This document shows, piece after piece, positions 30,558 to 41,022 of a DNA stretch of 55,324 nucleotides. The position numbers and the translations under genes are program-made. The stretch lies in assembly GCA_049724395.1 (NCBI GenBank), contig JAUGWO010000256.1:1-55324 (forward strand), in the 5' to 3' direction. Every line of letters starts with the position of its first letter. Within the stretch, counting starts at the first letter, position 1. Source of the DNA: Spongospora subterranea f. sp. subterranea (lineage: Eukaryota > Endomyxa: Phytomyxea > Phytomyxea > Plasmodiophorida). A model generated the notes under the pieces. That model was given only the letters and a program-made list of their open reading frames with translations, was not told the DNA's origin and did no database searches.

Positions 30558-32072
30558 AGAGTCGCCAGCAACTGATGTTCTATGGTGAATTCCCTGTGAA
30601 ATAAGCCATGCGCCTGATTCACGAGATCGATACTCGCCATCATTGTCTGTTTGAAGTTGCTTTATCTTGCAGTTGAATTGGGACGAGAATAGTGACAAAG
30701 TCTTTCAATGTTTGGAACTGGTGCCAAACTTGTACAGATGCCTTATTCTTTCGCCGTGCAAAGAAAGCTCTGGCAGGTATATAGAGGATGTCCCGTGAAT
30801 GGGATCTAAGCGGTGAGAGATCTTGTACATGTCGTCAGCATCTTTGAGGATTTCTGTTAAAATCTTGCCAGTTGGAAAACACAACTGCTCCTCTGATTGC
30901 TGGTAATCAGGAAAATCAGGCCTTCTGAAGCGGCTTGGCCAGGAGAAAATAGGTTCTTTTCCAAGTCTGGGACGAAAAGGACCTTGCTTTTGACATGATC
31001 AGAACCTGAGAATTGTTATATTCGCGACTCTAACACCTTAAACAGGGATTGTTGTGTTATCAGCTAGTTCTACCTTCCCATCGATAGGTTCAAAATCAAA
31101 AAGCAAGTTTCTATTGTTAGTTATGTGACTCGAGCAGGCGGTGTCCACGTGCCAGACGTTTGCATCAGATCCAGATGAGTAATTGAAGGTGAATGTTGTT
31201 TATTCGATTTGCGGAGCTCGGGATGTTGCATGAAACATTGTGCATCAGAGTGACTTGAATGCGGGTGAACTTTGCACTTGGGTTTGCGCTGATGAGAAAA
31301 CGAAGCAAAACTCAGTCTTGGTTGAGCGCCTATTTGTGATTCCCGAGTTTGAAGCAGTTCGGTCACTTTAGCAATTGTCATGGTCTGCTGAGAACTTGCA
31401 TCTTCCGTCGCATCAAGAATGGCGATGATGGAATCAAAATCAGGCGGCAATCCTTCAAGTACTTTGTCGATAATGTCCTGTGAAGATAATTCACGACCAC
31501 ATGCCTTCAAATCTTTTGATGCGGTGACGACCTTTGCAATGTATGATGATATTGCTTCAGGGCCCTTTTTCAGTGACCAAAACAAACGCCAGGCTTGAAT
31601 CCGACTGCCGCGACCATTACGTTCATATTGTGCGAAGAGCTCCAGAAAAACAGCGCGCGCTGTTGGTAGATCAATAACAGAACTTAGAATGTCATCGGAA
31701 AGACATAGGCAAATTATGCTCTTGGCACGTTTCGCCAGTTTATCAGTTTGCGAGTCTTGCAAGCGATCGATGATGCTGTTGCCAGTGTCAATGTCACGGG
31801 GGATATCTTCCAGAACAAATTGGTCTAAACCTCGGCAATCGAGAGTCATGAGAAGCTTAGCTTTCCAAAGTTGAAACGAACGACGCACGCTCGCCATTGA
31901 AGATCGGGACGCGCAGTTGTTCTTGACTTAAGTCGCTCATCGGAGAAGAATGCGGAAGAATTTAAATGATAACGGAAATATACACCTAAATGAGTGTAGG
32001 AAATAGAGAAATGCACACAAAGTGTATGTAGAAATATACATCTAAGTGAATGTAGAAAGATACACCTAAGTG
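30558..32072 (-). mobile_element. Ty1/copia family E, leader, gag, protease and part of integrase
   Basis: Minus-strand copia fragment. The leader (31898-32072) has TACACCTAAGTGTA-type repeats. A gag protein of about 259 residues, open from 31897 to 31121, has a UBN2-like body and a Cys/His knuckle (KCKVHPHSSHSDAQCFMQHP). Decayed protease and integrase scraps (for example around 30600-30700) lie to the left. It is truncated on both sides, by B1 and by A2, and no LTR of its own is visible. It is a broken fossil, with several breaks in the pol part. Confidence 0.75.
31975..32072 (-). repeat. Leader repeats of family E with TACAC...GTGTA-type cores
   Basis: About four degenerate copies of a TACACCTAAGTGTA-like palindrome, similar in core to those in A and D leaders. 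The array is cut by the A2 LTR at 32073. Confidence 0.65.
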
Positions 32073-32301
32073 TAAAGGAAATCGATGTCTCCGATGTGAA
32101 GGTAATAGTAGAATGAGGTTTATTACTGCGTGGTTATAGCATGTATAGGTGGGAGAATATAGGGGGGAGTGCACTAATAATCCAAATACAAAGTCCGCAC
32201 AGTCACTCTTATGTTATGCATTTGCCGTGGTTGCGCCGACTGGGGGTACGCACCTTTCTTGGAGAATGTCCGTACTGGAGGCTGGCAAGTTGTATTCAAC
32301 A
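32073..32301 (-). repeat. Family A 3' LTR (A2)
   Basis: 229 bp, TAAAGGAAATCG...GTATTCAACA on the plus strand. Confidence 0.93.
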
Positions 32302-35300
32302 CGCCCCCTCAACTTGCTGGCTGTGATACCCATGGCTGTGCGACACCATTTGAACTTGGGAGCGTTCACTGGCTTCGTTAATCCATCCGCGATCATGGAT
32401 TCTGTTGGGCAATACTCTACCTCAATAGTCCCTTGCTCAATCTGATCTCGGCAAAAGTGAAAACGCAGATCAATGTGTTTGGTTCTTTTGTCGGTGCGCC
32501 TGTTCTTGCTGATGGCGATGCATCCTTGGTTGTCTTCAAAGACTCGGGTGGCTAATTTCTGGCTGAAACCGAGTTCAGTCAGCATTTGACGAATCCATAT
32601 TACCTCGCGCATTGTTTCGGATAGTGCAATGTACTCGGCTTCTGTTGACGAACATGCGACGATCTTCTGCAATGCACTTCGCCAGGCAATGGCTGATCCA
32701 GACATCATCAGAGTATAGCCGCTCGTGGATCTTCTGGAATCTTTGTCTCCGGCCCAGTCACTGTCCGAGAAGGCGATTAAGTGCGGAGGTTGCTTGGCTT
32801 GAAAGAATAGTCCGCAGTTAGAGCTCCCCTTGAGATATTTTAGGACACGTTTCGCAGAAGTCCAGTGTTGTTGCCCTGGGTTGTCCAAAAATCGGCATAA
32901 CGAGGAGACTGCATGTGAGATATCGGGTCTTGTGCACGTGGCAATCCAATTCAGAGCTCCAACTAGTTCACGGTAGGGTGTTCCTTGCATATCTTGCATT
33001 TGTTCGGCACTCGTTGCACACATGTCCTTGTTCAAGTAGAATCCTGGTTGTTCTGGAGTGTCAACTGGCTTACAGTCCATCATCTGGAATTTTGACAATT
33101 GTTCCAAAATATACGTCTCCTGGTCAAGTAGGATACCGTCGTTGCTGCTTGAAACCCTCATTCCTAGTAGCCGTTTCGGTTCACCTAGGTCCGTAATTGG
33201 AAAGCGATTTGATAGTTGTGCAACGATTCCTTCCGCAAGAACAGGACAATTGTGAGCCAACAGCAGATCGTCAGTTGACAGTGACATGATAATCATATCT
33301 TCTTTTGACCGCATAATGTAGACGCAAGCATCAGAACTGAGTCGTTTGAAACCGAGGTCTTTGGTGATGAATAGATTGATGGTATTGTTCCAGACAAGTC
33401 CAGCCTGCTTCAGACCGTAGAGACTTTTCTTCAGGCGGCACACCAGGCTTGGATCATGAGAAATATAGCCTTTGGGTTGAACCATGTATATTTCTTCGTG
33501 AAGTTCTGCTTGCAAGAATGCTCCGACGACGTCTAGCTGTCTCAATTTCAGTTTCAATGATGCAGCAAGTGCAAATACCAATCGGACTGAGGCGAGATGC
33601 GCCACTGGAGAGAATGTCTCGTCGAAGTCGATTCCTGGTCGCTGTGAGTAGCCTTTAACAACTAGTCTAGCCTTGAATTTGTTTACGAGTCCCTTCTCGT
33701 CTGATTTGACCTTGAATACCCATTTGTTTTGAATAGCGTTGCGTCCGCTAGGAAGTCTGACAAGTTCCCAGGTTTTGTTGTGTTGTAAGCTGTCAAATTC
33801 CGCTTTTGTGGCTGCTGCCCATTCCTTGCAAAACTCGTTCTCTGAATCCAATGCTTCGCTGATCGACTTCGGGATCGTGACCTGAGTGGCTCGCAGAGTG
33901 TGATTGTTTCGCTGTTGCACCAGCATGGCTGCAGGTGCCTTCCACCATTCCCCCGGAGCACGGCGTGTTCTTGCTCCTCGAGCATTCTGGATATCAGGTT
34001 GAGCTACAGCTGGCTCATCGGATTCGCTTGCATTTGATTGGTGACAAGATGAACTCGAACTTTCGCTGGGTGTACTCAGGGATGAGGATTCGAGGTGTGA
34101 TGAAAGAATGCGGTCACTGTCCTCTGGGGCGGAATCGTCTGTTGAAGGAATGAGGTCACCGTCGTCAGGAGCGGGATCATCGTTGTTTGGTGGGACCTGG
34201 GGAGGATTGTCTGAAAAAATGTCGCCAAGGTGTAATTGGATAGTGTTGTCATCAATCTGGTCCAAGGTTTCCCGTGTGAAAGAGTTCTCGTCGAAGACAG
34301 CGTCAGTGAACCGAGTGGCAGTAATTTTGTTGGTAGAGCTGCAATAAAAGCGATAACCTTTCTGTTCCATGGCGTACCCGATAAATGTTACCATTGAGCT
34401 TCTTGGTTGTAGCTTGCGATGCAGCTGGTTTGGAAGGTGGATGTACGCATCGCAACCGAACGTTCGCAGGTGCATTAGGTCTGGTTTCTTATTGTGCCAG
34501 GCTTCGAATGGAGACATGTGTTCCGATAGGTGACTGTGGGGCCTGCGATTGAGGAGATAAACGGCTGTACAAACAGAGGCTGTCCAGAAGTTTTGCTTTA
34601 AGTTTGCACCGAATCGTATGCTCTCTGCGCAGTCCATGATTGTGCGATTCAGTCTTTCGATCATCCCATTTTGCTCTGATTGATACGGAACAATTTTTCT
34701 ATGCACAATGCCCAGTTCTTGAAACAGCGCCTGACAGTCGTTGGAAGTATATTCGCCGCCATTGTCGCTTTGAAAGTATTTTACTGAGAAGCCCTTGTCC
34801 AAGAAAAGAGTATTGACCATTCTGATGAACGTTTTGATTGCTAGAAAAGCCTCGGATTTCCTTCGAAGTAGATAAACGACGGTATACCTTGTGTGCTGAT
34901 CTAGGAATGTGATGTAGTATCTTGATCTAGAATGGATGCCATCAACTGGAAAAGGTCCGGAAATATCGCTGTGAACGATTTCGAGGGGTGAGCTGGTGGA
35001 GTTATTGGAAAAACGCGCTATCTTGCCTCTTGGCATCTTCCCCATCAAACAGCCATTGCAGAGCTCCGAACGTTGATTGGGTATGATCTTTTCACCGCCA
35101 TTGATGCCTTGTAGGATTACGTCGAGATCGGCATTGTTGATGTGGCCGAGGCGGTTGTGCCAAAGTTGATGCAGATTAACGCTTGTCGCAATAGATGAGG
35201 CAACGAACGGTAGATGAGGTATGTTACGATGATCAGGGAACGGGTACAAGTTGTTGGCATCCTTCTTAACTTTGCCGACAAGTTTACCGTCGATGTTGAA

Positions 35301-36371
35301 TATTTTGCAGTAGTCTCCCTTGAACAAAAACGATAGTCCGTCCGAAGTTGCTTGTCCAATGGAGAGAAGATTATTGGAAAGACCGGGTATGTGTAATACC
35401 GGTGAAATATCGATGATGGTATTTCCAGTGCCTATTTTGCTGCTGCCGGTTGCAGTTGAGCAAAGACTCTCATTATTTGCCATAGTAACTGTCACGGGAT
35501 CGGAATCGGGCAGAACTTCCTGCAAGGTAGAGGATTCGGGACACATGTGCATTGAGCAGCAACAGTCAAGAAGCCATTCGTCACTGTGTTCATGAGCTGA
35601 TTGTTGGGAGAGTGGAGCTACTTTTGATCGTTGGAGGGGATAGACTGAGGCAGACTGTTTAGTGAATAAATGTTTCGGACGTAGCTCGGGATGTTGTGCC
35701 CAGCAGTGGGCATTGTCATGCGAGTTGGAGTTGTGATAGCTGCAGCGAGAATGCCGTTTGACTGAGGTAGCGCATGCTCGAGGCAGGATGGAAACTGCCG
35801 ACACTTCACGAGACCTGTGCTCCAGTTGGGCTTCAAAATTGATGAGCGACGCGGCAGTAGCGGCAAACTTGACTTCGCTGAGTGTATCCAACGTGACGGT
35901 GAATGCGTCAAAACAAGATGGGAGGCCTGATAGTAGGCGATCAGTCATGTCTTCATCTGTCATATCCTTTCCGATAGCGCGGAGCTTTGACTGTAAAACT
36001 TGAAGGGTGGCAATGTAAGTGGCCATCGGGGCGTCATTCTTTGTGCAGTTCCAAAACTCGGCGATGAGTCTGGTTCTGGTGGATCGTGATTTCTTGCGGT
36101 AAAGGCTTTCAAGAAGCGCCCACGCCTTGTGTGCCGTTGTTTCCTTCATTATTGCGCCGACAATCACGTCATCAATGCAGCTGCATAAAATGGACTTAGC
36201 TTTCTTGTCTTTGCGTAGTTGGTCCGGAGTCGCGTTAGCATCAGGGTCTTTCTCAACGCATAATTCCAGATCCTTTGTCGATAGATACATCACTACCTTT
36301 TGTTGCCATAGTAACAGGTCATCGGTGTCTTTGCCGGAGAACTTTTGAATCGTCTGAAAAATTTCTTTCAT
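32214..36371 (-). CDS. Gag-pol polyprotein of copia family A (A2)
   Basis: A single 1,385-residue frame with the parts in copia order: gag (about 1-240, ending in a Cys/His knuckle), protease (about 265-350), pre-integrase zinc finger and integrase core (about 405-650), a hydrophilic Ser/Asp-rich linker (about 730-830), reverse transcriptase (about 870-1110) and RNase H (about 1200-1350). Its stop lies inside the 3' LTR. Gag and pol share one frame, so no programmed frameshift is needed. In copia itself a spliced RNA is known to provide extra gag. It looks whole. Confidence 0.93.
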   Translation of the reverse strand: MKEIFQTIQKFSGKDTDDLLLWQQKVVMYLSTKDLELCVEKDPDANATPDQLRKDKKAKSILCSCIDDVIVGAIMKETTAHKAWALLESLYRKKSRSTRTRLIAEFWNCTKNDAPMATYIATLQVLQSKLRAIGKDMTDEDMTDRLLSGLPSCFDAFTVTLDTLSEVKFAATAASLINFEAQLEHRSREVSAVSILPRACATSVKRHSRCSYHNSNSHDNAHCWAQHPELRPKHLFTKQSASVYPLQRSKVAPLSQQSAHEHSDEWLLDCCCSMHMCPESSTLQEVLPDSDPVTVTMANNESLCSTATGSSKIGTGNTIIDISPVLHIPGLSNNLLSIGQATSDGLSFLFKGDYCKIFNIDGKLVGKVKKDANNLYPFPDHRNIPHLPFVASSIATSVNLHQLWHNRLGHINNADLDVILQGINGGEKIIPNQRSELCNGCLMGKMPRGKIARFSNNSTSSPLEIVHSDISGPFPVDGIHSRSRYYITFLDQHTRYTVVYLLRRKSEAFLAIKTFIRMVNTLFLDKGFSVKYFQSDNGGEYTSNDCQALFQELGIVHRKIVPYQSEQNGMIERLNRTIMDCAESIRFGANLKQNFWTASVCTAVYLLNRRPHSHLSEHMSPFEAWHNKKPDLMHLRTFGCDAYIHLPNQLHRKLQPRSSMVTFIGYAMEQKGYRFYCSSTNKITATRFTDAVFDENSFTRETLDQIDDNTIQLHLGDIFSDNPPQVPPNNDDPAPDDGDLIPSTDDSAPEDSDRILSSHLESSSLSTPSESSSSSCHQSNASESDEPAVAQPDIQNARGARTRRAPGEWWKAPAAMLVQQRNNHTLRATQVTIPKSISEALDSENEFCKEWAAATKAEFDSLQHNKTWELVRLPSGRNAIQNKWVFKVKSDEKGLVNKFKARLVVKGYSQRPGIDFDETFSPVAHLASVRLVFALAASLKLKLRQLDVVGAFLQAELHEEIYMVQPKGYISHDPSLVCRLKKSLYGLKQAGLVWNNTINLFITKDLGFKRLSSDACVYIMRSKEDMIIMSLSTDDLLLAHNCPVLAEGIVAQLSNRFPITDLGEPKRLLGMRVSSSNDGILLDQETYILEQLSKFQMMDCKPVDTPEQPGFYLNKDMCATSAEQMQDMQGTPYRELVGALNWIATCTRPDISHAVSSLCRFLDNPGQQHWTSAKRVLKYLKGSSNCGLFFQAKQPPHLIAFSDSDWAGDKDSRRSTSGYTLMMSGSAIAWRSALQKIVACSSTEAEYIALSETMREVIWIRQMLTELGFSQKLATRVFEDNQGCIAISKNRRTDKRTKHIDLRFHFCRDQIEQGTIEVEYCPTESMIADGLTKPVNAPKFKWCRTAMGITASKLRGRVEYNLPASSTDILQERCVPPVGATTANA

Positions 36372-36424
36372 CGCAACTGAAGTTGAAGTAGAGGTGCGGA
36401 GAAGAGAAAGTGTGGGAATAACGA

Positions 36425-36582
36425 GAAATATACACTAAAGTGTACGTATGAACTGGTAGAAAATATACACTGAGGTGTATGTATGCAGTGGTGAAAAAGA
36501 TACACTAAGGTGTATGTACAAGCTGGTAGAAATATACACTGAGGTGTATGTGTGCAGTGGTGAGAAGATACACTGAAGTGTA
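36425..36582 (-). repeat. Leader repeats of family A (A2)
   Basis: Same five TACAC-N4-GTGTA cores and alternating spacers as 28983-29135. Confidence 0.85.
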
Positions 36583-36608
36583 TACGTAGGGGCCTGATGA
36601 GGTGGCAA

Positions 36609-36622
36609 TTCGACTGTTAATC
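36609..36622 (-). other. Primer binding site of A2 (tRNA-Asn-like anticodon arm)
   Basis: TTCGACTGTTAATC on the plus strand, touching the 5' LTR, identical to A1. Confidence 0.65.
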
Positions 36623-36853
36623 TAAAGGAAATCGATGTCTCCGATGTGAAGGTAATAGTAGAACGAGGTTTATTACTGCGTGGTTATAGCATGTATAGGT
36701 GGGAGAATATAGGGGGGAGTGCACTAATAATCCAAATACAAAGTCCGCACAGTCACTCTTATGTTATGCATTTGCCGTGGTTGCGCCGACTGGGGGTACG
36801 CACCTTTCTTGGAGAATGTCCGTACTGGAGGCTGAGGCAAGTTGTATTCAACA
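36623..36853 (-). repeat. Family A 5' LTR (A2)
   Basis: 231 bp, near-identical to 32073-32301. Confidence 0.93.
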
Positions 36854-38641
36854 GGAGTGGGCAGAGTTCCCAGGTTTGGTTTTCTTGCAGGCTGGTGAAT
36901 TCGGCGTTTGTTGCTTGAGTCCATTCTTCAGAAAACTCGTTTGCTGGATCTGTTGCCTCGCTGATTGACTTCGACAAAGTATCTGACATGCTTGCATCCT
37001 GTCACGTTGGACGATCAGAGCTGCTGCTGGTGGAACTTTCCACCATTCTCCAGGAGCATTCCGGACACGATCCGACCGTCGTCCATGCTCCATTCGAATT
37101 GGTTCGTCATCTTCTTGTTCGGCTCTTTTGCGATTGTCGTGCTCGATCTCATATTCCGTGCTTCCATGAGGCTGTGATTCTTCTGATTCTTCGCTAACTT
37201 CTTCAGGAGGGTTTGATGATGAGTCGCTTGATATCGCTGAGGATGGTTCAGAAGAGCTGGATGATTCCTGTAATGATGATGAGAAGTCAGTAAGGATTGT
37301 TTTCAAAGGGTTGGAAGTCGTTGTAGATGGTCCATCAAAATCGAATGTGACTTCATTTCTGCGCTGAACGGGCTGTGTCCTTGAAAGAATGAATGCTCAT
37401 GAAATGAGGCGTCTGTGAACCGGCTGCAGACAATACGCTGCTCTTCCTCGTCCCAGAATTGATACCCCTTTTGATTTGTTGGGTATCCAATGAAGGTAAC
37501 CTTGCGTCCTCGTGGTTGAAGTTTTCGATGAAGTTGGTTGGGCAGGTGAATATACGCGTCGCAACCGAATGTTCGAAGATGTCGTAAGTCCGGTTTGGTC
37601 TTGTTCCAGGCTTCAAATGGGGATATGCGCTGTGGCAGTGCGGTGTGTGGACGTCGATTGATAATGTAGACGGCTGCGGAAACGGCAGCAGTCCAAAACC
37701 TGGGTCCTCATTTTCCACTAAGGCGCATGCTCTCGGCACACTCGATTATCGTTCGGTTAAGTCTTTCGATCATGCCGTTTTGTTCCGATTGGTATGGGAT
37801 GATTCTTCGATGGGCGATGCCGAGATCTGCGAGGAATGTTTGGCATTCTTTGGATGTGTATTCTCCTCCACCGTCGCTTTGAAAGCTCTTCACAGAGAAT
37901 CCCTGATCTTGAAAATGATTGTTGACCAGACGGATATGCTCCTTGATTGCTGATATGGCTTCCGACTTCCTTCGAATCAGGTACACAAATGAATATCGTG
38001 TGTGTTGGTCTAGAAATGAAATGTAGTATCTCGACTTGCCGTGAATTCCATCAACAGGAAATGGTCCAGAAATGTCACTTTGAATGATTTCCAGCGGCCT
38101 GGTGGTTGAGCTTTCAGAGGTTCGTTCAATGTTACCTCTTGGCATTTTTCCTAGCATGCAGCCGTCACAGGGAGAGATAAATGAGGGTCTGCGTATCTTC
38201 GCTGGTTGCTTGATTCCGGTGACCGAATTTTCCAAGGCTGAGTTGAGGTCATGATCGTTGATGTGGCCAAGTCGATTGTGCCAAAGGTCGCGTGTTTCTG
38301 ATATCATATTTGCCGCAGCAATACGTGGCTCTGCTGTGTAGTTGATAACTGGAGGCAGGGTGTACAGGTTGTCATGATCCTTCGGGATCTCCGCGATAAG
38401 GTTACCGCCGGAGTCCAGAATCTTGCATGTGTTGCGTCTGAATTCAAATTCTATTGCTGTTGTGATAGTTGCAACGATGTCGCCCATGAGATGCGTTTTG
38501 CGGTCGCCACGAAAGATGCGCCAGGTTCTCGCGCTCTATGCTCAATTTGAGCCTCAAAATTAATTAGGGATGCTGCCGTGGGTGCAAATTTGACTTCATT
38601 CTGAGAATCAAGAGTTACTGTAAATGCATCGAATGAGGATG
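36854..38641 (-). mobile_element. Ty1/copia family B, copy B2, internal piece
   Basis: Minus-strand fragment reading from right to left gag (short), protease, pre-integrase and integrase, linker, and the start of reverse transcriptase. It is cut by A2 on the left and by an inverted B LTR on the right. An internal part of gag is absent. It is a broken fossil with several breaks. Confidence 0.78.
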
Positions 38642-38868
38642 TGTTGAATACAACTTGCCTGCCTCAAGTACGGACATTCTCCAAGGAAAGTGCGTACCTC
38701 CTGTGGGCGCAACCACGGCAAGAGCATGACATAAAGCTGACTGTACGGACTTTACGCATTGGGCTATAAATAGCCATTTCCCAAGGTATCTACCTATATA
38801 AGCAATTACGCCACAATAATAAATTCATTCAGCTATTGCATCCGTTTGAGCAACATCAACTTTCCACA
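38642..38868 (+). repeat. Family B LTR (B4, plus orientation)
   Basis: 227 bp, TGTTGAATAC...TTTCCACA, with CTATAAATAG TATA box at about 38764-38773. A primer site follows it directly, so it is a 5' LTR. Confidence 0.88.
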
Positions 38869-38882
38869 GATTAACAGTCGAA
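38869..38882 (+). other. Primer binding site of family B (tRNA-Asn-like anticodon arm)
   Basis: GATTAACAGTCGAA immediately after the LTR. It is the exact complement of TTCGACTGTTAATC seen in families A and C. The match to a tRNA may extend a few bases further (the reverse strand reads GGG before TTCGA). Confidence 0.65.
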
Positions 38883-38885
38883 CCC

Positions 38886-39132
38886 GCTGACCGGTTACGC
38901 CCATCTTACGAGGCCACGCCCACACTACCAGGCCACGCCCACTCAACGAGGTCACGCCCACTCAACGAGGCCGCGCTCACTCAACAAGGTCACGCCCACT
39001 CAACGAGGTCACGCTCACTCAACGAGGTCACGCCCAGGACTCAACGAAGTCACGCCCACTCAACGAGGCCACGCCCACTCAAGGAGGCCGCGCCCACTCA
39101 ACGAGGTCACGCCCACACAACGAGGTCACGCC
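38886..39132 (+). repeat. 19-bp tandem repeat in family B leader (left block)
   Basis: About 12 imperfect units of CACGCCCACTCAACGAGGT (period 19 measured at 38941-38960). It follows the B primer site and continues at 40671-40793 beyond the embedded C element. Confidence 0.85.
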
Positions 39133-39166
39133 TGTTACGACACGACACATCCCGCCTATTGTGGTC
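39133..39166 (+). repeat. Inverted 34-bp copy of the family C LTR start
   Basis: Begins TGTTACGACACG. It is the exact reverse complement of 39544-39577. Confidence 0.85.
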
Positions 39167-39577
39167 TTCAGACGTTTGACCCTGATGTAAACCGATGAAT
39201 ATCAGAATGAATTTATTAGGGTGAATGAAGCTCAGGAAATATGATTGTAACATTAGCTCCATGTTGAATTAGTAACATTTCCCTATGCTCATCCCCACTG
39301 CGAAACATAACTAATTAGTTATGTTTCCACAGTTGGGATGAGCATAGGTCCTCTAGAAGATCTCTAATGTATAGGAGGTCGCAGTCTCGTCGCTGGAGGC
39401 GGCACCGATGATGTTACCGGAGGCCACGCCGATGATGTTACTGGAGGCCACGCCGATGATGTTACTGGAGGCCGCACCGCTGGAGGCCGCACCGATGATG
39501 TTACCAGAGGCCGCGCCGATGATGTTACTGGAGGCTGCGGTAAGACCACAATAGGCGGGATGTGTCGTGTCGTAACA
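39165..39577 (-). repeat. Family C 3' LTR
   Basis: About 413 bp. It contains AATTAGTTATG-type inverted words near 39250-39345 and a 24-bp tandem array at about 39405-39540. It is shared with 40631-40670 for the first 40 bases. Confidence 0.75.
39405..39540 (-). repeat. 24-bp tandem repeat within family C LTR
   Basis: Five to six imperfect units of GGAGGCCRCRCCGATGATGT plus TACT. The pol frame appears to run through it, giving a Pro-Pro-Val-Thr-Ser-Ser repeat tail. Confidence 0.75.
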
Positions 39578-40616
39578 GCCCCCCTCATCATCCCGTCAAG
39601 TGTAGGGAGGATTCCCATACCTTCGCGACAGAACACGAACTTGGGAGCAGGTAATGACTTGGTCATAACATCCGCAATCATGTGTTCGGTTGGACAATAC
39701 TTAACTACGACATTTCCGACCTGAATTTGATCACGAACGTAATGGTACCGAACGTCGATGTGTTTCGTTCGTTTGTCAGTACGATGATTTTTGGAGATAG
39801 CAATACAGCCTTGATTATCTTCGTGGATCGTTGTTGGCGCAGTACATTCGAATCCGAGCTCTTTCATCATACTTCGTAACCACATGGCTTCACGTGTTGC
39901 TTCGGATAGTGCTACGTACTCGGCTTCTGTTGTTGAGCAAGTAACGATGGGTTGCTTGGCACTTCTCCACGAGATAAGGGAGCCGGCGAATCTAAAAATA
40001 TAGCCAGAGGTCGAACGTCTAGTTGTAGCGTCCCCTGCCCAATCACTATCAACGAATCCTTCCATCGGTAGATGTAGTCCCAGTTGGTAGAAGAGTCCAT
40101 GATCCGCTGTCCCCTTTAAGTAGCGTAACACTCGTTTTGCCGAGAGATCCAGTGAGATTGCGATGGTTTTTGACAGAATTGACTAAGCATTGAAACGGTT
40201 GTTGAAATATCTGGTCGAGTACACGTAGAGATCCAGTTCAGTGCTCCCACTAATTCTCGATAAGGTACATGATCCACAGTATCGTCTTCTTGTAAGAGAG
40301 AGAACCCAGTCTGCATTGGTGTTGTCGCCGACTTACAATCGGTCATCTTGAAGCGCTGAAGGATTTCTTGAATGTATGCTTCCTGCATGATACTGTAACG
40401 TAAGTGTGTAACGTTGATGTTGTAGTTGTAGTAAAATGATCTCTGTGTGGGGGATCTTGTAACGTAAATTGCAGTGGTAACGTAAAGTCACTTAGTAACG
40501 TTAAATTCTAGCGCTTTGTGCTGTCGGGGAAACGTTATGATAGTATACTTGGCTTGAAGCCTTGAAACGTTGGGGTAGTCGAGATATTACGCAAAGTGTA
40601 TCGAATATTCGCTTTC

Positions 40617-40630
40617 TTCGACTGTTAATC
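40617..40630 (-). other. Primer binding site of family C (tRNA-Asn-like anticodon arm)
   Basis: Plus-strand TTCGACTGTTAATC next to the 40-base LTR remnant at 40631-40670, identical to A and B. Confidence 0.65.
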
Positions 40631-40670
40631 TTTTCAGACGTTTGACCCTGATGTAAACCGATGAATATCA

Positions 40671-40793
40671 ACGCCCACTCAACGAGGGGTCACGCCCACT
40701 CAACGAGGCCACGCCCACTCAACGAGGCCGCGCCCACTCAACGAAGCCGCACCCACTCAACGAGGCCGCGCCAACTCAACGAGGTCACGCCCA
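40671..40793 (+). repeat. 19-bp tandem repeat, family B leader (right block)
   Basis: About six further units of the CACGCCCACTCAACGAGG repeat in the same orientation as 38886-39132. It stops at the family A LTR at 40794. Confidence 0.8.
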
Positions 40794-41022
40794 TAAAGGA
40801 AATCGATGTTTCCGATGTGAAGGTAATAGTAGAATGAGGTTTATTACTGCGTGGTTATAGCATGTATAGGTGGGAGAATATAGGGGGGAGTGCACTAATA
40901 ATCCAAATACAAAGTCCGCACAGTCACTCTTATGTTATGCATTTGCCGTGGTTGCGCCGACTGGGGGTACGCACCTTTCTTGGAGAATGTCCGTACTGGA
41001 GGCTGGCAAGTTGTATTCAACA
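40794..41022 (-). repeat. Family A 3' LTR (A3)
   Basis: 229 bp, one or two differences from the A1 and A2 LTRs. Confidence 0.9.

Larger units (their letters stand above)
32073..36853 (-). mobile_element. Ty1/copia family A, copy A2, full length, looks whole
   Basis: 4,781-bp minus-strand copia element with LTRs at 32073-32301 (229 bp) and 36623-36853 (231 bp) that differ by one substitution and a two-base insertion, so it is very young. One uninterrupted gag-pol frame spans the interior. Its flanks differ: family E leader on the left, family B reverse transcriptase region on the right. No 5-bp duplication is seen. It is the best-preserved element in the window. Confidence 0.95.
39133..40670 (-). 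mobile_element. Ty1/copia family C, rearranged and internally deleted
   Basis: Minus-strand copia remnant. A full LTR (39165-39577) is followed by RNase H and the end of reverse transcriptase (to about 40388). A leader with repeated GTAACGTAA words (40389-40616), the primer site and only 40 bases of the 5' LTR (40631-40670) come next. Gag, protease and integrase are missing. A perfect 34-bp inverted copy of the LTR start sits at 39133-39166. ACGCC flanks the block on both sides (39128-39132 and 40671-40675), but it lies in 19-bp repeats that carry this word anyway. It is a broken fossil. Confidence 0.75.

Noticed and set aside
40671-40675. ACGCC as proof of a clean target duplication for family C
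   Set aside because: The word occurs in every unit of the surrounding 19-bp repeat, so it could match by chance.
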